Assembly (NCBI GenBank): GCA_002929135.1
Contig: PESC01000001.1
Coordinates: 1 to 64,000, forward strand
Source of the DNA: Methylomonas sp.
Lineage (GTDB): Bacteria > Pseudomonadota > Gammaproteobacteria > Methylococcales > Methylomonadaceae
Direction of reading: 5' to 3'
Length of the DNA stretch: 64,000 bases
The translations under genes were made by a program, and so were the position numbers. Shown in pieces: positions 37,546 to 48,800 of the stretch. The notes below the pieces were generated by a model. It was not told the DNA's origin and made no database searches. It was given only the letters and a program-made list of their open reading frames with translations. Within the stretch, counting starts at the first letter, position 1; each line of letters starts with the position of its first letter.

Positions 37546-38592
37546 TCAGCAAATCCTTGGCAATTGTTCGCCGCTCAGCAAGGTCAATGGCCGTGCGATA
37601 CCCAGGCGGCTGTGCAGGGTCAAGGGTGTGCGCGATGGGCTGTCACTAACTCGGCCAATCCGGCAGGCCTGCTGGCCGAGCGGGTGCTGGCGGAGCCGGT
37701 CTAGTAGTGCGTCGGCGTGTTTTTCGCCAACGAAGGCCACCATGCAGCCTTCGTTGGCGATGTACAAGGGGTCTAAGCCCAGCAGCTCGCAAGCAGCGCG
37801 AACGTCGTCATGGATGGGTAATGCGGTTTCGTCTATGCCGAACGCCAGGCCGCAGCTTGTGGCCAATTCAAACAATACGCTGGCCAGCCCGCCACGGGTC
37901 AGGTCACGCAAACAGTGCAATTCGATACCCGCCGCAAGCAATTCGCCAACCAGGCCCGACAAATCGGCGCAATCACTGACCAGACTGTGGGAAAAGTTCA
38001 GGCCCTCGCGCTCCAGCATCACGGCGATGCCGTGGCGGCCCAAGTCGCTGTTGAGGATGATGGCGTCGCCTGGCTGGATCATTGCGGGGGCTATCGTCAC
38101 CCCGTCGGCTACCACGCCGATACCCGCCGTGTTGATGTAAACGCCATCGCCTTTGCCGCGATCAACCACTTTGGTGTCGCCGGTGACGATGCGGACTCCG
38201 GCTGCGGCAGCAGCGGTTTGCATCGAACGCAGAATGGTCTGCAAATCGGCGATGGGCAGGCCTTCTTCGATAATCAGGCCGCAACTGAGGTGTAGCGGTC
38301 TGGCGGCGCTCATCGCCAGGTCGTTCAGGGTGCCGCAAATCGCCAGTTTGCCGATGTCGCCGCCGGGGAAGAACAGCGGTTTGATGACGTAGGAATCGGT
38401 GGTGAAAGCCAGGCGGCCACTCGGCATGGCGAGTACCGCGCTGTCATGCTGTTGGTCGAGTAGCGGATTCTGCAAGGTGGGTAGGACGATCTGGGCCAAG
38501 AGTTGCTGCATCAAACGACCGCCGCCGCCGTGGGCCATGACGATGTGGTCGTAATGCAGAGGGTTGGGGCAATTCAGAGAAAAATCAGCCAT
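37546..38592 (-). CDS. hypE: Hydrogenase maturation protein HypE
   Basis: [29 protein letters not shown]-terminal PRIC. Confidence 0.96.
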   Translation of the reverse strand: MADFSLNCPNPLHYDHIVMAHGGGGRLMQQLLAQIVLPTLQNPLLDQQHDSAVLAMPSGRLAFTTDSYVIKPLFFPGGDIGKLAICGTLNDLAMSAARPLHLSCGLIIEEGLPIADLQTILRSMQTAAAAAGVRIVTGDTKVVDRGKGDGVYINTAGIGVVADGVTIAPAMIQPGDAIILNSDLGRHGIAVMLEREGLNFSHSLVSDCADLSGLVGELLAAGIELHCLRDLTRGGLASVLFELATSCGLAFGIDETALPIHDDVRAACELLGLDPLYIANEGCMVAFVGEKHADALLDRLRQHPLGQQACRIGRVSDSPSRTPLTLHSRLGIARPLTLLSGEQLPRIC

Positions 38593-39673
38593 GGCTGCGG
38601 TAGCGGTAATAGGCGGCGCAGGCGCCCTCGGATGACACCATGGTGGCGCCGAGTGGCCGTTCCGGGGTGCAGAGCGTGGCGAATGCCGGGCATTGCTGCG
38701 GTTTGATACGGCCTTGCAGCACCTCGCCGCTGCGGCAGTTCGGCGCTTCCTGGCTGGTTATGGCGGCAACATCGAAGCGGTGCTCGGCGTTCCAGTCGTC
38801 GAAATCGGGCTGCAAGGCCCAGCCGCTGGCGGCAATGTCACCCAAGCCGCGCCACGGGCGATCTACCTCGACGAATACCTGTCGTATCAAGGCTTGTGCT
38901 ACCTGATTGCCGTTTTCGGTCACGACGCGACGGTACTGGTTTTCCACGCCGTAACGGCCTTGCTCCAGTTGGCGGATGCACAGATACAAGCCTTGCAGAA
39001 TATCGACCGGCTCGAAGCCGGTCATGACGATGGGCAGGCGGTAGTGTTCGGCGATGGGTTGGTATTCACGACAGCCCATGACGGCGGCGACATGACCGGC
39101 GCCGAGAAAGCCTTGCACCCGGCAGTCGTCTGCTGCCAGCAGGGCCTCGATGACCGGCGGCACCCGCACATGGCCGATCAGCAGGCTGAAATTTTTGAGG
39201 TTCAGGCGGCGAGCCTGATAAGCCGCCAGTGCCGTGGTGGGTGCTGTGGTTTCGAAGCCGACGCCGAAAAACACGATCTGCTTGTCGGGATTGTGCTGCG
39301 CCATCGCCAGCGCATCCAACGGCGAATAAACGATGCGCACATCGGCGCCTTGGGCTTTGCTGCCGAGCAAGTCCAGGGTCGAACCCGGTACACGCAGCAT
39401 GTCGCCGAACGAGCAGAATACGACGTCCGGCTGGGCGGCAATCGCCAGTGCCTTGTCGATGTACTGGATGGGCGTGACGCAAACCGGGCAGCCGGGGCCG
39501 TGTATCAGTTCGATGTTGTCGGGCAGCAGTTGGTCGAGGCCATGCTTGACGATGCTGTGGGTCTGGCCGCCGCAGACTTCCATGATGCGCCACTGGCCAT
39601 GTGCGATGGCTGCGATTTGCCGCCGCCAGTAGTCGACCTGGCCAGGATCGCGATATTCGGTTACGAATTTCAA
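38585..39673 (-). CDS. hypD: Hydrogenase maturation protein HypD
   Basis: [54 protein letters not shown]. Confidence 0.97.
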   Translation of the reverse strand: MKFVTEYRDPGQVDYWRRQIAAIAHGQWRIMEVCGGQTHSIVKHGLDQLLPDNIELIHGPGCPVCVTPIQYIDKALAIAAQPDVVFCSFGDMLRVPGSTLDLLGSKAQGADVRIVYSPLDALAMAQHNPDKQIVFFGVGFETTAPTTALAAYQARRLNLKNFSLLIGHVRVPPVIEALLAADDCRVQGFLGAGHVAAVMGCREYQPIAEHYRLPIVMTGFEPVDILQGLYLCIRQLEQGRYGVENQYRRVVTENGNQVAQALIRQVFVEVDRPWRGLGDIAASGWALQPDFDDWNAEHRFDVAAITSQEAPNCRSGEVLQGRIKPQQCPAFATLCTPERPLGATMVSSEGACAAYYRYRSHG

Positions 39674-39924
39674 GCCGGGTCTCCAGGGGTGTCCATCAGG
39701 GTGTCCATGTCGGCGAAGGCTTGCAGTGTGAGCCGGGCTTCCTGTGGGTCGATGATGGCAATGGCAAGGCCGGCGTGGACGATGACATAGTCGCCCGGCC
39801 TGGCTTCGGGTACGCAGGCCAGGCTGACGTTTTTCACTATGCCGTTGAAATCGACGTTGCCGCTACGCAGCAGCGGTTCGGCGGAATCGGTTTCCAGCAG
39901 TTGACCGGGCAAGGCAAGACACAT
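39670..39924 (-). CDS. hypC: Hydrogenase maturation chaperone HypC
   Basis: MCLALPGQ N-terminus; [16 protein letters not shown]; overlaps hypD start. Confidence 0.93.
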   Translation of the reverse strand: MCLALPGQLLETDSAEPLLRSGNVDFNGIVKNVSLACVPEARPGDYVIVHAGLAIAIIDPQEARLTLQAFADMDTLMDTPGDPA

Positions 39925-40167
39925 GGGCAAACCAGACGAAAACGAAGGTGGACGCGATGCTAGCGTGAGTCCGCTGGCGAACGCAATGTTTGGGTTTTGA
40001 GTGTGGGTTTTGAGTGAGGATGCCGTCCGGATTCGGCTGTCGGCATGGTTGGCCACGCTACCAGAATCGTGAGCCTCATCATCGATTTTCTGTGGGTAAT
40101 CCGTTTGATAGCCTGCCTGGATTGAGGCATAATTCCGCGCCCTTACCGAACTTTAGTGATGTCCACC

Positions 40168-40548
40168 ATGCATATCAACATGCTTAAAGCCAAGTTGCAC
40201 CGTGCGCGGGTAACGCACTCCGAACTCGATTACGAGGGTTCATGTGCCATCGATGGCAAAATTCTCGATTTTTCAGGGATCAGGGAATACGAGCAAATTC
40301 ATATCTACAACATCAATAATGGCCAGCGCTTCACAACCTATGCCATCAGGGCGCAGGAGGATTCCGGTGTGTTTTCCATCAATGGTGCCGCCGCGCGGCT
40401 GGCTTGCCCAGGTGATTTGATTATCGTCTGCGCCTTCGCCAGCCTGGATGACAACGAAGCCAAAAGCCATAAACCCACCCTGGTTTATTTCGGCGCCAAC
40501 AACCAGATTTCACACAGCAGTCACTCCATTCCTGTGCAAGCGGCTTGA
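40168..40548 (+). CDS. panD: Aspartate 1-decarboxylase
   Basis: [25 protein letters not shown] with the Gly-Ser self-cleavage site; [26 protein letters not shown]. Confidence 0.96.
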   Translation: MHINMLKAKLHRARVTHSELDYEGSCAIDGKILDFSGIREYEQIHIYNINNGQRFTTYAIRAQEDSGVFSINGAAARLACPGDLIIVCAFASLDDNEAKSHKPTLVYFGANNQISHSSHSIPVQAA

Positions 40549-40597
40549 CCGGCTTGACACGACCTCGATGCCGACAACCCCGGATGTCGGCAAAAAC

Positions 40598-42952
40598 TCA
40601 ATCCCCATCCTGCATCCAGTAGCGTTTGTGCTGCTGCCGCTCCGATTCGACGCGGATAGCCTGCTTGCCGGTTTTTACGCTGATGGCGCCATCATGCGCC
40701 GTGTTGCGAATGTCTGCGCTCAGCGCCCGGTAACGTTCGACGACGCTGGCGGCAGGAAAACCAAAACGATTGTGAAAACCGGCGGGTATCAGCACGATTT
40801 TTGGCTGCACGGCTCGCAGGAACGCTGCCGTCGATGAGGTTTTACTGCCATGATGCGGCGCCAGCATGACGGTGCTGGCCAAATCTGACCCGTAGCGTTC
40901 GAGCAAGTCGCGTTCCGCGCTGGCCTCGATGTCGCCGGTCAATAAAAACGCAGCCGTCGCCGCCACCACTTTTATCACGCAGGAATTGTCGTTTTCTTTA
41001 AGGAAAGCAGTCTCACCCGGCGACAACACCTGAAACGTCACCCCATCCCACGACCAGCTCTGTCCGGCCAGGCAGTCATCTGCCACCGCCGGGCGATCGA
41101 GCCAGGATGCACTTGTCAGCAGCTTTGCCTTGGGCATGGCTGTCATCAGCGCAGCCGAACCGCCGCTGTGATCGTTGTCGCCATGGCTGACCACCAGCAG
41201 GTCGATGGCATCGATCGCCCGGTAGCGCAGAAAAGGCAGTAGTACCGATTCACCCATATCGGTTTGCTCGGAATACCTGGCGCCGGTGTCGTACACCATG
41301 ACGTGATTGCGGGTTTGAATCACCGTCGCCAAGCCCTGGCCAACATCCAGCAGCGTCAGCCAAACTTCGCCTGCCGCCGGTTTGGCGTTTTCCACGAACA
41401 CGCCGGGCAGCAGCAAAAACACGCCAAGATAGCGATGGGGGAAACCTTTAGGCGCCAGCAGCATCGCCACGCCCGGCACGGCTAAAGCCAGGGCGTACCA
41501 CGGCGGTTGCGGGCAAACGATTTGCGCGAACGGCCACTGTGCCATGCCATCCAGCAATTGCCACAACACAGCAAACAAGCCATCTGCCAGCGCCAGGCCG
41601 TAACGGGCCAGTTCGGGCAACAGTAAATTCAGGCACAAAATCAGTAGGCAAAGCGGCGTTAAAATCACCCCCACCCACGGTATCGCAAAGGCATTGGCCA
41701 GCGGCGCAATCAATGAAATCTGCTGGAAATAGAGCATCAACACCGGTGCCAACCCCAGCGTTACCGCATACTGGCTGACCGCCAGGCCTTGCCAGTAACC
41801 CGGTAGCCTGCTGCGTCCTGCCGACACCCAAATCAACAAGGCCACCGCCAGAAACGACAACCAGAAACCCACCGCCAATACGGCGAACGGGTCGAACAGC
41901 AACACCGTCCACAAGGCCAGCCCCAGTACGCGCCAAGCCGACACATTGCGCTGCCAGACCAAGGCCAGCATGGCCACACTCAGCATGACCAGGGCGCGCT
42001 GCACTGGTATCGAAAACCCGGCCAGCGCGCTGTAAACCAGGGCACCCGTCCAGGCAGCACTTGCCGCGGTGATGTGCGGCGCATAGCGCATGCTGCCGAA
42101 ACGCGCCCAAAAGCGGCGCGCTGCGACGAACAGCAAGCCCGCCACCAGGCTGATGTGCGAGCCTGAAATCACCAGCAGATGCAACGTGCCCGTGGTGCGG
42201 AAAACCTGCCACTGTGCCGGTGTGATGCGGTTTTGGCTGCCCACGGTCAGGGCTTCGATCAAGCCCAGGAATTCGGCATTCGGCGAGGCGGTCTGCGCCA
42301 GCGCATCGACCACCGCCTGCCGCCACTGCGTCAACGCCTGCTTGACATGAACGTCGCCGGGTACGAGTTGCGGTGGTGGGTGAGGCCGGACATAACCCGT
42401 CGCGGCGATGCCATTGGCCAGCAGCCAGGCTTCGTAATCGAAACTATTACCAGGGTTGACCCGGCCATGCGGTACCTTCAGGCGTACCGTCATCCGCCAG
42501 GTCTGACCACCTTTGATGGCCAGCTCGGGCCTGTACCAGTTCAGCCTGATTTTGCCCGGCACACCGGGCAAGGGGTGGCTGACCACCAGATCGAAACTCA
42601 CCCGGTCGTCGAACTGTCGGGGCAAATCGGCGACATAGCCTTCAACCTGTACATCCTTGCCCTGCAACGACGGCGCCAGGCGATCGGCCATACGGTCGTG
42701 CGCCATCAGCAGCGCCCAGGCAAAGCCAAACACCAGCGCCGCCAGCGCCAAATAGCGCCGCATCGCCAAAACCAGCACGACCAGCAGCAATGCCGCTGCA
42801 ACCAGCGGCGAAGGCAAGGCGGGCATCTGTTGCAAGGCCACGACGCCCAGCAACAGCATCAGCGCCGACGGCATGGCGGGAATGGGGGAATAATCATCAA
42901 CACATCCGGTTTCAAGGTGCTGTCGTTGCTGCCACGATAATATGCAGTGCAT
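40598..42952 (-). CDS. DNA internalization-related competence protein ComEC/Rec2
   Basis: LLVISGSHISLVAGLL; LTLLDVGQGLATVIQTRNHVMVYDTG; VVSHGDNDHSGG; VMLAPHHGSKTSS. Start codon uncertain. Confidence 0.92.
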   Translation of the reverse strand: MHCILSWQQRQHLETGCVDDYSPIPAMPSALMLLLGVVALQQMPALPSPLVAAALLLVVLVLAMRRYLALAALVFGFAWALLMAHDRMADRLAPSLQGKDVQVEGYVADLPRQFDDRVSFDLVVSHPLPGVPGKIRLNWYRPELAIKGGQTWRMTVRLKVPHGRVNPGNSFDYEAWLLANGIAATGYVRPHPPPQLVPGDVHVKQALTQWRQAVVDALAQTASPNAEFLGLIEALTVGSQNRITPAQWQVFRTTGTLHLLVISGSHISLVAGLLFVAARRFWARFGSMRYAPHITAASAAWTGALVYSALAGFSIPVQRALVMLSVAMLALVWQRNVSAWRVLGLALWTVLLFDPFAVLAVGFWLSFLAVALLIWVSAGRSRLPGYWQGLAVSQYAVTLGLAPVLMLYFQQISLIAPLANAFAIPWVGVILTPLCLLILCLNLLLPELARYGLALADGLFAVLWQLLDGMAQWPFAQIVCPQPPWYALALAVPGVAMLLAPKGFPHRYLGVFLLLPGVFVENAKPAAGEVWLTLLDVGQGLATVIQTRNHVMVYDTGARYSEQTDMGESVLLPFLRYRAIDAIDLLVVSHGDNDHSGGSAALMTAMPKAKLLTSASWLDRPAVADDCLAGQSWSWDGVTFQVLSPGETAFLKENDNSCVIKVVAATAAFLLTGDIEASAERDLLERYGSDLASTVMLAPHHGSKTSSTAAFLRAVQPKIVLIPAGFHNRFGFPAASVVERYRALSADIRNTAHDGAISVKTGKQAIRVESERQQHKRYWMQDGD

Positions 42953-43028
42953 GGCGCATAGCAGAATGAAATCGCCCCGCCAACCTCAACGACAGCAGGC
43001 GTCGATCATGGCCCATCCCGCATTGAAA
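42932..43028 (+). repeat. Direct repeat, left copy (truncated 5' end of an Uma2-like gene)
   Basis: About 97 bp nearly identical to 44013-44108, including the ATG and the HPALK codons. Confidence 0.9.
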
Positions 43029-43159
43029 GCGCGTTGTTATTCTATCTAGCCAGCATTTAACCGGCCATAATCAACCAGTTAATAATCAACCAGTTACAAA
43101 AAATCAAAGCCTGGTTTAACCTCGTTGAATGCTTGTTCTGTGGAAAGAAGGTGGAAAGC

Positions 43160-43495
43160 TTAGATGGTCATCGTGTCTTTTTCGATGATGCCTTTTAGGT
43201 AGTCGTTTAGTGATGTTCCGGCTGCGTCTGCTTTGGCCAAAAGCCGTTGATGCAGGTCGCTGCCTATCCTTACGTTGAATGAGCCTTTGCAAGTGTTTTT
43301 AGGTGTTATCCCGTGTTCGTGGCACGTTGTCAGGTAATCGTCCACGGCCTTTTCGAATTCCCGTTTCAGCTCATCGATGGTGTTGGCTTCGTAGGTCACC
43401 AAGTCGGCAATGAATTCGATTTTTCCGTATAGGCAATTGTCCTCGATGCTTGCCTTGATGCTGCCTTTATAGGTTTTGTAATCAAAATAATTCAT
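43160..43495 (-). CDS. hicB: HicB family antitoxin
   Basis: EFIADLVTYEANTIDELKREFEKAVDDYLTTC; GSFNVRIGSDLHQRLLAKADAAGTSLNDYL. Confidence 0.92.
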   Translation of the reverse strand: MNYFDYKTYKGSIKASIEDNCLYGKIEFIADLVTYEANTIDELKREFEKAVDDYLTTCHEHGITPKNTCKGSFNVRIGSDLHQRLLAKADAAGTSLNDYLKGIIEKDTMTI

Positions 43496-43740
43496 TTTAT
43501 AAGCCCTTGTCTTTTCAACTCGTTCAGGATTGCTTTTTTGATGTAGGTTTTAATTGTATTTTCAGGATGGGGTTTATGCAGTGTTATCACGCTGTTTTTC
43601 CCTGGATTGATAAACTTCACTCGTGATCCGCTGCCTGCTATCTGCTTATACCCTAGCTGTTTCATGAGTGATGACACGTCATCCCATTTCGGGTTGGGTG
43701 TGTTGGTGAACTGCGCTAGCAATTTTTCTTTCTGGCTCAT
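43492..43740 (-). CDS. hicA: HicA family mRNA interferase toxin
   Basis: 82 aa; WDDVSSLMKQLGYKQIAGSGSRVKFINPGKNSVITLHKPHPENTIKTYIKKAILNEL; overlaps hicB. Confidence 0.9.
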   Translation of the reverse strand: MSQKEKLLAQFTNTPNPKWDDVSSLMKQLGYKQIAGSGSRVKFINPGKNSVITLHKPHPENTIKTYIKKAILNELKRQGLIK

Positions 43741-43804
43741 GCTCGACTTTTGCGACTAAATGCAGTTGCATTGTAGCAGCCTGCCATGCTTGTAACTAAC
43801 GTTA

Positions 43805-43921
43805 GGATTTGGTCATAAATAACATCCCTGTCTATCGCCCTCACCCCAACCCTGCCGGAGGGGAGAGCGAAGCGAGGGGGCGAAGCCGAGAATAATGAGG
43901 ATGTTATTTATGACCAAATCC
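43805..43921. mobile_element. MITE-like element with perfect 23-bp terminal inverted repeats
   Basis: GGATTTGGTCATAAATAACATCC (43805-43827) and its exact reverse complement GGATGTTATTTATGACCAAATCC (43899-43921); 117 bp, non-coding. Confidence 0.7.
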
Positions 43922-44012
43922 TTAATGGTAGTGACGCTCTGGGTACTGAAGCCTTGCAGTCGCGAAGGGCGTGGGAGCGAGAAAATCCTGTTTCAAAACG
44001 CCATGACGGCCG

Positions 44013-44108
44013 CCACAATAATACGCAGTGCGTGGCGCATAGCAGAATGAAATCGCCCCGCCAACCGCAACGACAGCAGGAGTCGACATGGTCCATCCCG
44101 CATTGAAA
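44013..44108 (+). repeat. Direct repeat, right copy (5' region of intact Uma2 gene)
   Basis: See 42932-43028. Confidence 0.9.
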
Positions 44109-44645
44109 TTACCCTGTTACGACGACATTCTGAGCTTGCCCGAGCATTTGGTCGGCGAAATCATAGCTGGCCGCCTGAACGTTCAACCCAGGCCTTCGCC
44201 CAGACATGCATGGGCCAGTTCCGCGCTGGGCATGGAAATAGGCTCGCTGTTTCATGGTGGCTGCGGGGGTGATGACGATTGGTGGATCATAGACGAACCC
44301 GAACTGCACATCGGTGGCCACATCCTCGTCCCCGACTTGGCGGGTTGGCGCAAGCAGCGCATGCCCAGGCTGCCGGAAACCGCCTGGTTTGAAACCGTCC
44401 CCGATTGGGTGTGCGAAATCTTGTCGCCCGCCACCACCAAAATCGACCGCAGCGAAAAAATGCCGATCTACGCCAAACTGGGTGTGGTCTTCCTGTGGTT
44501 GATAGATCCCATCCTGCAAACGCTGGAAGTGTATCAACTGCTCGCTGGCCGCTGGTGCTTGTTGCACAGCCTGAAAGACGCCGAACCGGTTAGCGCACCG
44601 CCTTTTGCCGCACATCGCTTTGCGTTGAGCAATTTGTGGGCATGA
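44088..44645 (+). CDS. Uma2 family restriction endonuclease-like protein
   Basis: EIIAGRLNVQPRPSPRHAWASSALG; WIIDEPELHIGGHILVPDLAGWRKQRM; CEILSPATTKIDRSEKMPIYAKLGVVFLWLIDP. Confidence 0.9.
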   Translation: MVHPALKLPCYDDILSLPEHLVGEIIAGRLNVQPRPSPRHAWASSALGMEIGSLFHGGCGGDDDWWIIDEPELHIGGHILVPDLAGWRKQRMPRLPETAWFETVPDWVCEILSPATTKIDRSEKMPIYAKLGVVFLWLIDPILQTLEVYQLLAGRWCLLHSLKDAEPVSAPPFAAHRFALSNLWA

Positions 44646-44823
44646 AGTGCAGGGCGTTTCTGTAAAACTGACAAAAAACGTCACATATTGCCGCCCGTGA
44701 CGCAATGTCAGCAGGGTGCTTCAGGGTAAAAACTCACGGCTTATTAAGTGTCTGCTGACTGCGCGTGTATTTTTTATTTTACAAAACAGTGGGTTAAGCA
44801 AATGTCTGCATAAAAACAATAAC

Positions 44824-44839
44824 TGGCACGGGTAATGCT
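44824..44839 (+). promoter_or_regulatory. Sigma-54 (-24/-12) promoter of the pilin gene
   Basis: TGGCACGGGTAATGCT: GG and GC dinucleotides separated by 10 nt. Confidence 0.75.
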
Positions 44840-44886
44840 TGGTAAGCAGTGTCATTCATACACAACCCAACATCAGGAGACACTCA

Positions 44887-45339
44887 ATGAATCTTCCCAT
44901 CAACCCAACTGCAAAAGGCCAACAAGGCTTTACCTTGATCGAATTGATGATCGTCGTTGCGATCATCGGCATTCTGGCGGCGGTAGCGCTGCCGGCGTAT
45001 CAGGATTACACGGTAAGAGCGCGCGTAACCGAAGGCTTGGCCATGGCGGCCGTAGCCAAAACCGCTGTGGCGGAAAATGCCGCTACCGGAACTGCATTCG
45101 CCACTGGTTGGGCGGCGCCTACTGCAACACCAAACGTGACGAGCGTTGCTATAGGTGCCGCAGGTGACATAACGATTACCTATACTGCCGTGGCAGGTGG
45201 CGGCACACTCGTGCTGACGCCTACTTCAAACGGGGCTGCGTTGGTCGCAGGAACGATACCGGCTGGTGCGATCGCGTGGGGCTGTGCCGCTGGCAGCACA
45301 TTGGACAACAAATACCGCCCCAGCATTTGCAGATCATAA
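44887..45339 (+). CDS. Type IV pilin (PilA/PilE family)
   Basis: [41 protein letters not shown]-terminal Cys pair. Confidence 0.95.
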   Translation: MNLPINPTAKGQQGFTLIELMIVVAIIGILAAVALPAYQDYTVRARVTEGLAMAAVAKTAVAENAATGTAFATGWAAPTATPNVTSVAIGAAGDITITYTAVAGGGTLVLTPTSNGAALVAGTIPAGAIAWGCAAGSTLDNKYRPSICRS

Positions 45340-45365
45340 TCACTGAAACTGCCAAAACCACCCAC

Positions 45366-45393
45366 AAAACCGCCTCTATGAGGCGGTTTTTTT
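45366..45393 (+). terminator. Rho-independent terminator after pilin gene
   Basis: AAAACCGCCTCTATGAGGCGGTTTTTTT. Confidence 0.9.
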
Positions 45394-45623
45394 GCGCCTA
45401 CGTCCCCCAGCGTCAAAATAGTTGTCGCCGACTGGCGACCAACTGCGCCACTTCATCGACAGCACAACACCTATCCACAGCGAACAGGCCAGGTTGCGCC
45501 TAAAATCCAGCAATTTGTACGACATCGGCAAAATACGTCGGTTAATAGGCTAGATTTCCAACAGTTAAACCCGATTTTCGTGTTCCTGTTCTCGGACAGC
45601 CTTATCAGGAGAGACTTCAAACC

Positions 45624-47000
45624 ATGACAACCACTATGACTTTGCAAGCATTGACAGCCGGTTTGCAGGCTGCCGAGCTGCGGGGCGATGGCAAACGTGT
45701 TTTTCAGGGCGTGAGCACCGATTCTCGAATCTGCGCCCGGGGCGAGCTGTTCTTTGCATTGAGTGGCGACCGCTTCGACGGTCACGATTTCGCCGCTGTG
45801 GCGCTGGCTGCCGGGGCTGCGGCGCTGGTCGTCGAGCGTTGGCTGGACATCGACTGCCCGCAAATCAAGGTGGTCAACGCCAGGCAGGCATTGGGTCAAT
45901 TGGCCGCCAACTGGCGTCGGGGCTTCGACATACCGCTCATCGCGGTGGCGGGCAGCAACGGCAAAACCACGGTGACGCAAATGATTGCCTCCATTCTGCA
46001 AGCCGCTTACGCTGCCGAACACCGGCTGGCGACGCGTGGCAATCTCAATAATGACATTGGCCTGCCGTTGATGCTGTGCCAGTTGGCTTCGGCACACCGT
46101 GCGGCTGTCGTCGAACTGGGCATGAATCATCCGGGCGAAATGGCCTATCTGGCAGACATCGCCCAAGCCAATATTGCCGTAATCACCAATGCCCAGCGCG
46201 AACATCAGGAATTCATGCACAGTGTGGAGGCGACGGCCTATGAAAACGGTGCGGTCATCGAGGCATTGCCTGGCGATGGTGTTGCCGTTTTTCCCGGGGA
46301 TGATGCGTTTTGCGGCATCTGGCGGGTCATGGCAGGGGACAGGACGATCATGGATTTTGGTTTCGAACCGACGGCGCAAGTGTTTGGGCGCTATCAGTTA
46401 TCCGAAACCGGTGCCCGGGTGGCCGCCGACACGCCGCAGGGTGCGCTGGATTTTCAACTGCCCATCGCCGGTGTCCATAATGTTCGAAACGCGCTGGCTG
46501 CCATAGCCGCGACACAGGCGGCGGGTGTCGACAAGGCGGCAATCGTTGCCGGTCTGGAGACGTTCGCGCCGCTGGCCGGTCGCGGTGTGCGCTGCCGGAT
46601 TTCGACCGGCGCCTGTCTGATCGATGAATCCTACAACGCCAACCCCGATTCGGTGCTGGCTGCCATCGACACCCTGGCGTTACAGATGGGTGTGCGCACA
46701 TTGGTGCTTGGCGACATGGGAGAAACCGGCGACGAGGATTTGGCATTTCATGCCGAAGTTGGGCGCTATGCCAGGGAACGCGGCATCGACCAGTTGCTGG
46801 CGATAGGCGAATCCAGCCTGGCTGCTGTTACGGCATTCAATGTGCTTGGTCAAGCCAACGGCTGGCATTTTAGTCAGCCCGAGGCGTTGATCGCCGCCGC
46901 TCGTCGGGCAGTAGCCAGCGCCGACGCCAGTTTGCTGGTGAAAGGCTCGCGCTTCATGCGAATGGAGCGGGTGATTCAGGCATTGAGAGCCGATGCGTGA
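45624..47000 (+). CDS. murF: UDP-N-acetylmuramoyl-tripeptide--D-alanyl-D-alanine ligase
   Basis: VSTDSRICARGELFFALSGDRFDGHDF; VAGSNGKTTVTQMIASIL; IDESYNANPDSVLAAID. Confidence 0.96.
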   Translation: MTTTMTLQALTAGLQAAELRGDGKRVFQGVSTDSRICARGELFFALSGDRFDGHDFAAVALAAGAAALVVERWLDIDCPQIKVVNARQALGQLAANWRRGFDIPLIAVAGSNGKTTVTQMIASILQAAYAAEHRLATRGNLNNDIGLPLMLCQLASAHRAAVVELGMNHPGEMAYLADIAQANIAVITNAQREHQEFMHSVEATAYENGAVIEALPGDGVAVFPGDDAFCGIWRVMAGDRTIMDFGFEPTAQVFGRYQLSETGARVAADTPQGALDFQLPIAGVHNVRNALAAIAATQAAGVDKAAIVAGLETFAPLAGRGVRCRISTGACLIDESYNANPDSVLAAIDTLALQMGVRTLVLGDMGETGDEDLAFHAEVGRYARERGIDQLLAIGESSLAAVTAFNVLGQANGWHFSQPEALIAAARRAVASADASLLVKGSRFMRMERVIQALRADA

Positions 47001-47202
47001 TGCGGGTTTCGAGCCGAGTTCAATTTGCAATGGCGTTTGGCCGGGCTGAGTCAGGCTATCAGTTGTGAAAATTTCAGGACATCCAGTATAATCCGCCGAG
47101 TCGTTAGGCTTGGCCGGTGACGAGACTCTAATTTAACAATACAACACTGAAAAAAGGTGGGTGCTGCATGTTGAGCGCTCGCATTGTTCGAGGAAAAAAT
47201 AT

Positions 47203-47436
47203 ATGAGCAATATTGAAGAACGAGTAAAAAAGATTGTCGCCGAGCAGCTGGGCGTAAAGGAAGAAATTGCAAACGATGCGTCTTTCGTTGACGATCTTGG
47301 CGCTGATTCTTTGGACACGGTTGAACTCGTCATGGCTCTGGAAGAAGAATTCGAGTGCGAAATTCCAGATGAAGAAGCTGAAAAAATCACTACCGTACAA
47401 TTGGCAATCGATTACATCAACGCCAATCTGCAATAA
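47203..47436 (+). CDS. acpP: Acyl carrier protein
   Basis: [56 protein letters not shown]. Confidence 0.99.
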   Translation: MSNIEERVKKIVAEQLGVKEEIANDASFVDDLGADSLDTVELVMALEEEFECEIPDEEAEKITTVQLAIDYINANLQ

Positions 47437-47527
47437 AAAATTCGTTCCACAGGCTAGTGCTCTCATGGCTAGCCTAACGAATGAAAGCCATTCCCTCCGC
47501 TAGTTCAATCCTTTGCGATAATTTACT

Positions 47528-48772
47528 GTGAGCACACGTCGAGTTGTTATTACCGGCTTGGGCGCTGTTACGCCTTTGGCCAACAATGTTGCCGATACCT
47601 GGGACGGAATCATCAACGGCAGAAGCGGCATTGGCCCGATTGATTCGTTCGATATTTCCAGTTTTGCAACCACGTTTGGCGGTGTCATCAGAAATTTCAA
47701 CATAGCCGATTATTTTCCTGAAAAGGATGCCAGGCGTATGGACGGTTTCGTGCATTACGGTCTTGCGGCGGGTTGCCAGGCCATTGAAGATTCCGGGCTT
47801 GTCGTGACCGAGGCAAACGCCGACCGTATCGGTGTCGCGATTGGCGCTGGCATTGGTGGCATAACCGGTATCGAAGAGTGTTACGCCACGTATGCGGCCA
47901 GTGGGCCGCGCAAAATTTCGCCGTTTTTCGTGCCCGGTAACATTACCAACATGATTTCCGGCAACCTGTCCATCAAGTACGGCATGAAAGGGCCGAATTT
48001 CGCCATTGTCACTGCCTGCGCCACGGGTACGCATAACATTGGTGACGCAGCGCGTTTGATCAAATACGGCGATGCCGACGTCATGGTGGCCGGTGGCGCC
48101 GAGCGCTGCACGACATCGCCGACGGCCATGGGCGGGTTCTGTGCAGCCAAGGCCTTGTCACGTCGAAACGATGATCCGCAACGCGCCAGTCGCCCGTGGG
48201 ACAGAGATCGCGATGGTTTCGTGTTGAGCGATGGCGCCGGTGTCGTGGTTCTCGAAGAACTCGAACATGCCAAGGCGCGTGGCGCCAAAATCTATGCCGA
48301 ACTGGTTGGTTACGGTATGAGTGGCGACGCCTATCACATCACGTCACCAGCCGAAGGTGGCGAAGGCGCGGCGCGGTGCATGACTAATGCATTGCGCGAT
48401 GCCAGGCTGAATCCAGCGGATGTCGATTACATCAATGCTCACGGCACTTCGACGCCGGCGGGCGATCTTGGCGAGACCCAGGCCATGAAGCGCGCTTTGG
48501 GCGACCATGCCTACCAGGTTGCAGTCAGTTCGACCAAATCGATGATAGGCCATTTGCTGGGGGCTGCTGGTGGCATCGAAGCGGTGCTGACGGCGCTGGC
48601 CATTCAGCATCAAATCGCGCCCCCCACCATCAACCTTGATACCCCCGATCCTGAATGCGATCTGGATTACGTGCCCAATACGGCAAGAAACATGAAAATC
48701 GACGTGGCTATGTCGAATTCCTTCGGTTTCGGTGGTACCAACGGGACGTTGGTATTCAAGCGCTACCTGTAA
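47528..48772 (+). CDS. fabF: Beta-ketoacyl-ACP synthase II
   Basis: [49 protein letters not shown] start. Confidence 0.98.
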   Translation: MSTRRVVITGLGAVTPLANNVADTWDGIINGRSGIGPIDSFDISSFATTFGGVIRNFNIADYFPEKDARRMDGFVHYGLAAGCQAIEDSGLVVTEANADRIGVAIGAGIGGITGIEECYATYAASGPRKISPFFVPGNITNMISGNLSIKYGMKGPNFAIVTACATGTHNIGDAARLIKYGDADVMVAGGAERCTTSPTAMGGFCAAKALSRRNDDPQRASRPWDRDRDGFVLSDGAGVVVLEELEHAKARGAKIYAELVGYGMSGDAYHITSPAEGGEGAARCMTNALRDARLNPADVDYINAHGTSTPAGDLGETQAMKRALGDHAYQVAVSSTKSMIGHLLGAAGGIEAVLTALAIQHQIAPPTINLDTPDPECDLDYVPNTARNMKIDVAMSNSFGFGGTNGTLVFKRYL

Positions 48773-48800
48773 CAACGGGTGGTTTTCGCCGTGTCTGACC

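Noticed and set aside
38693-39790. 365-aa + strand ORF
   Set aside because: Antisense to hypD/hypC.
38585-39924. hypCDE as evidence for a hydrogenase in this window
   Set aside because: Only maturation genes are present; no hydrogenase structural genes are visible here.
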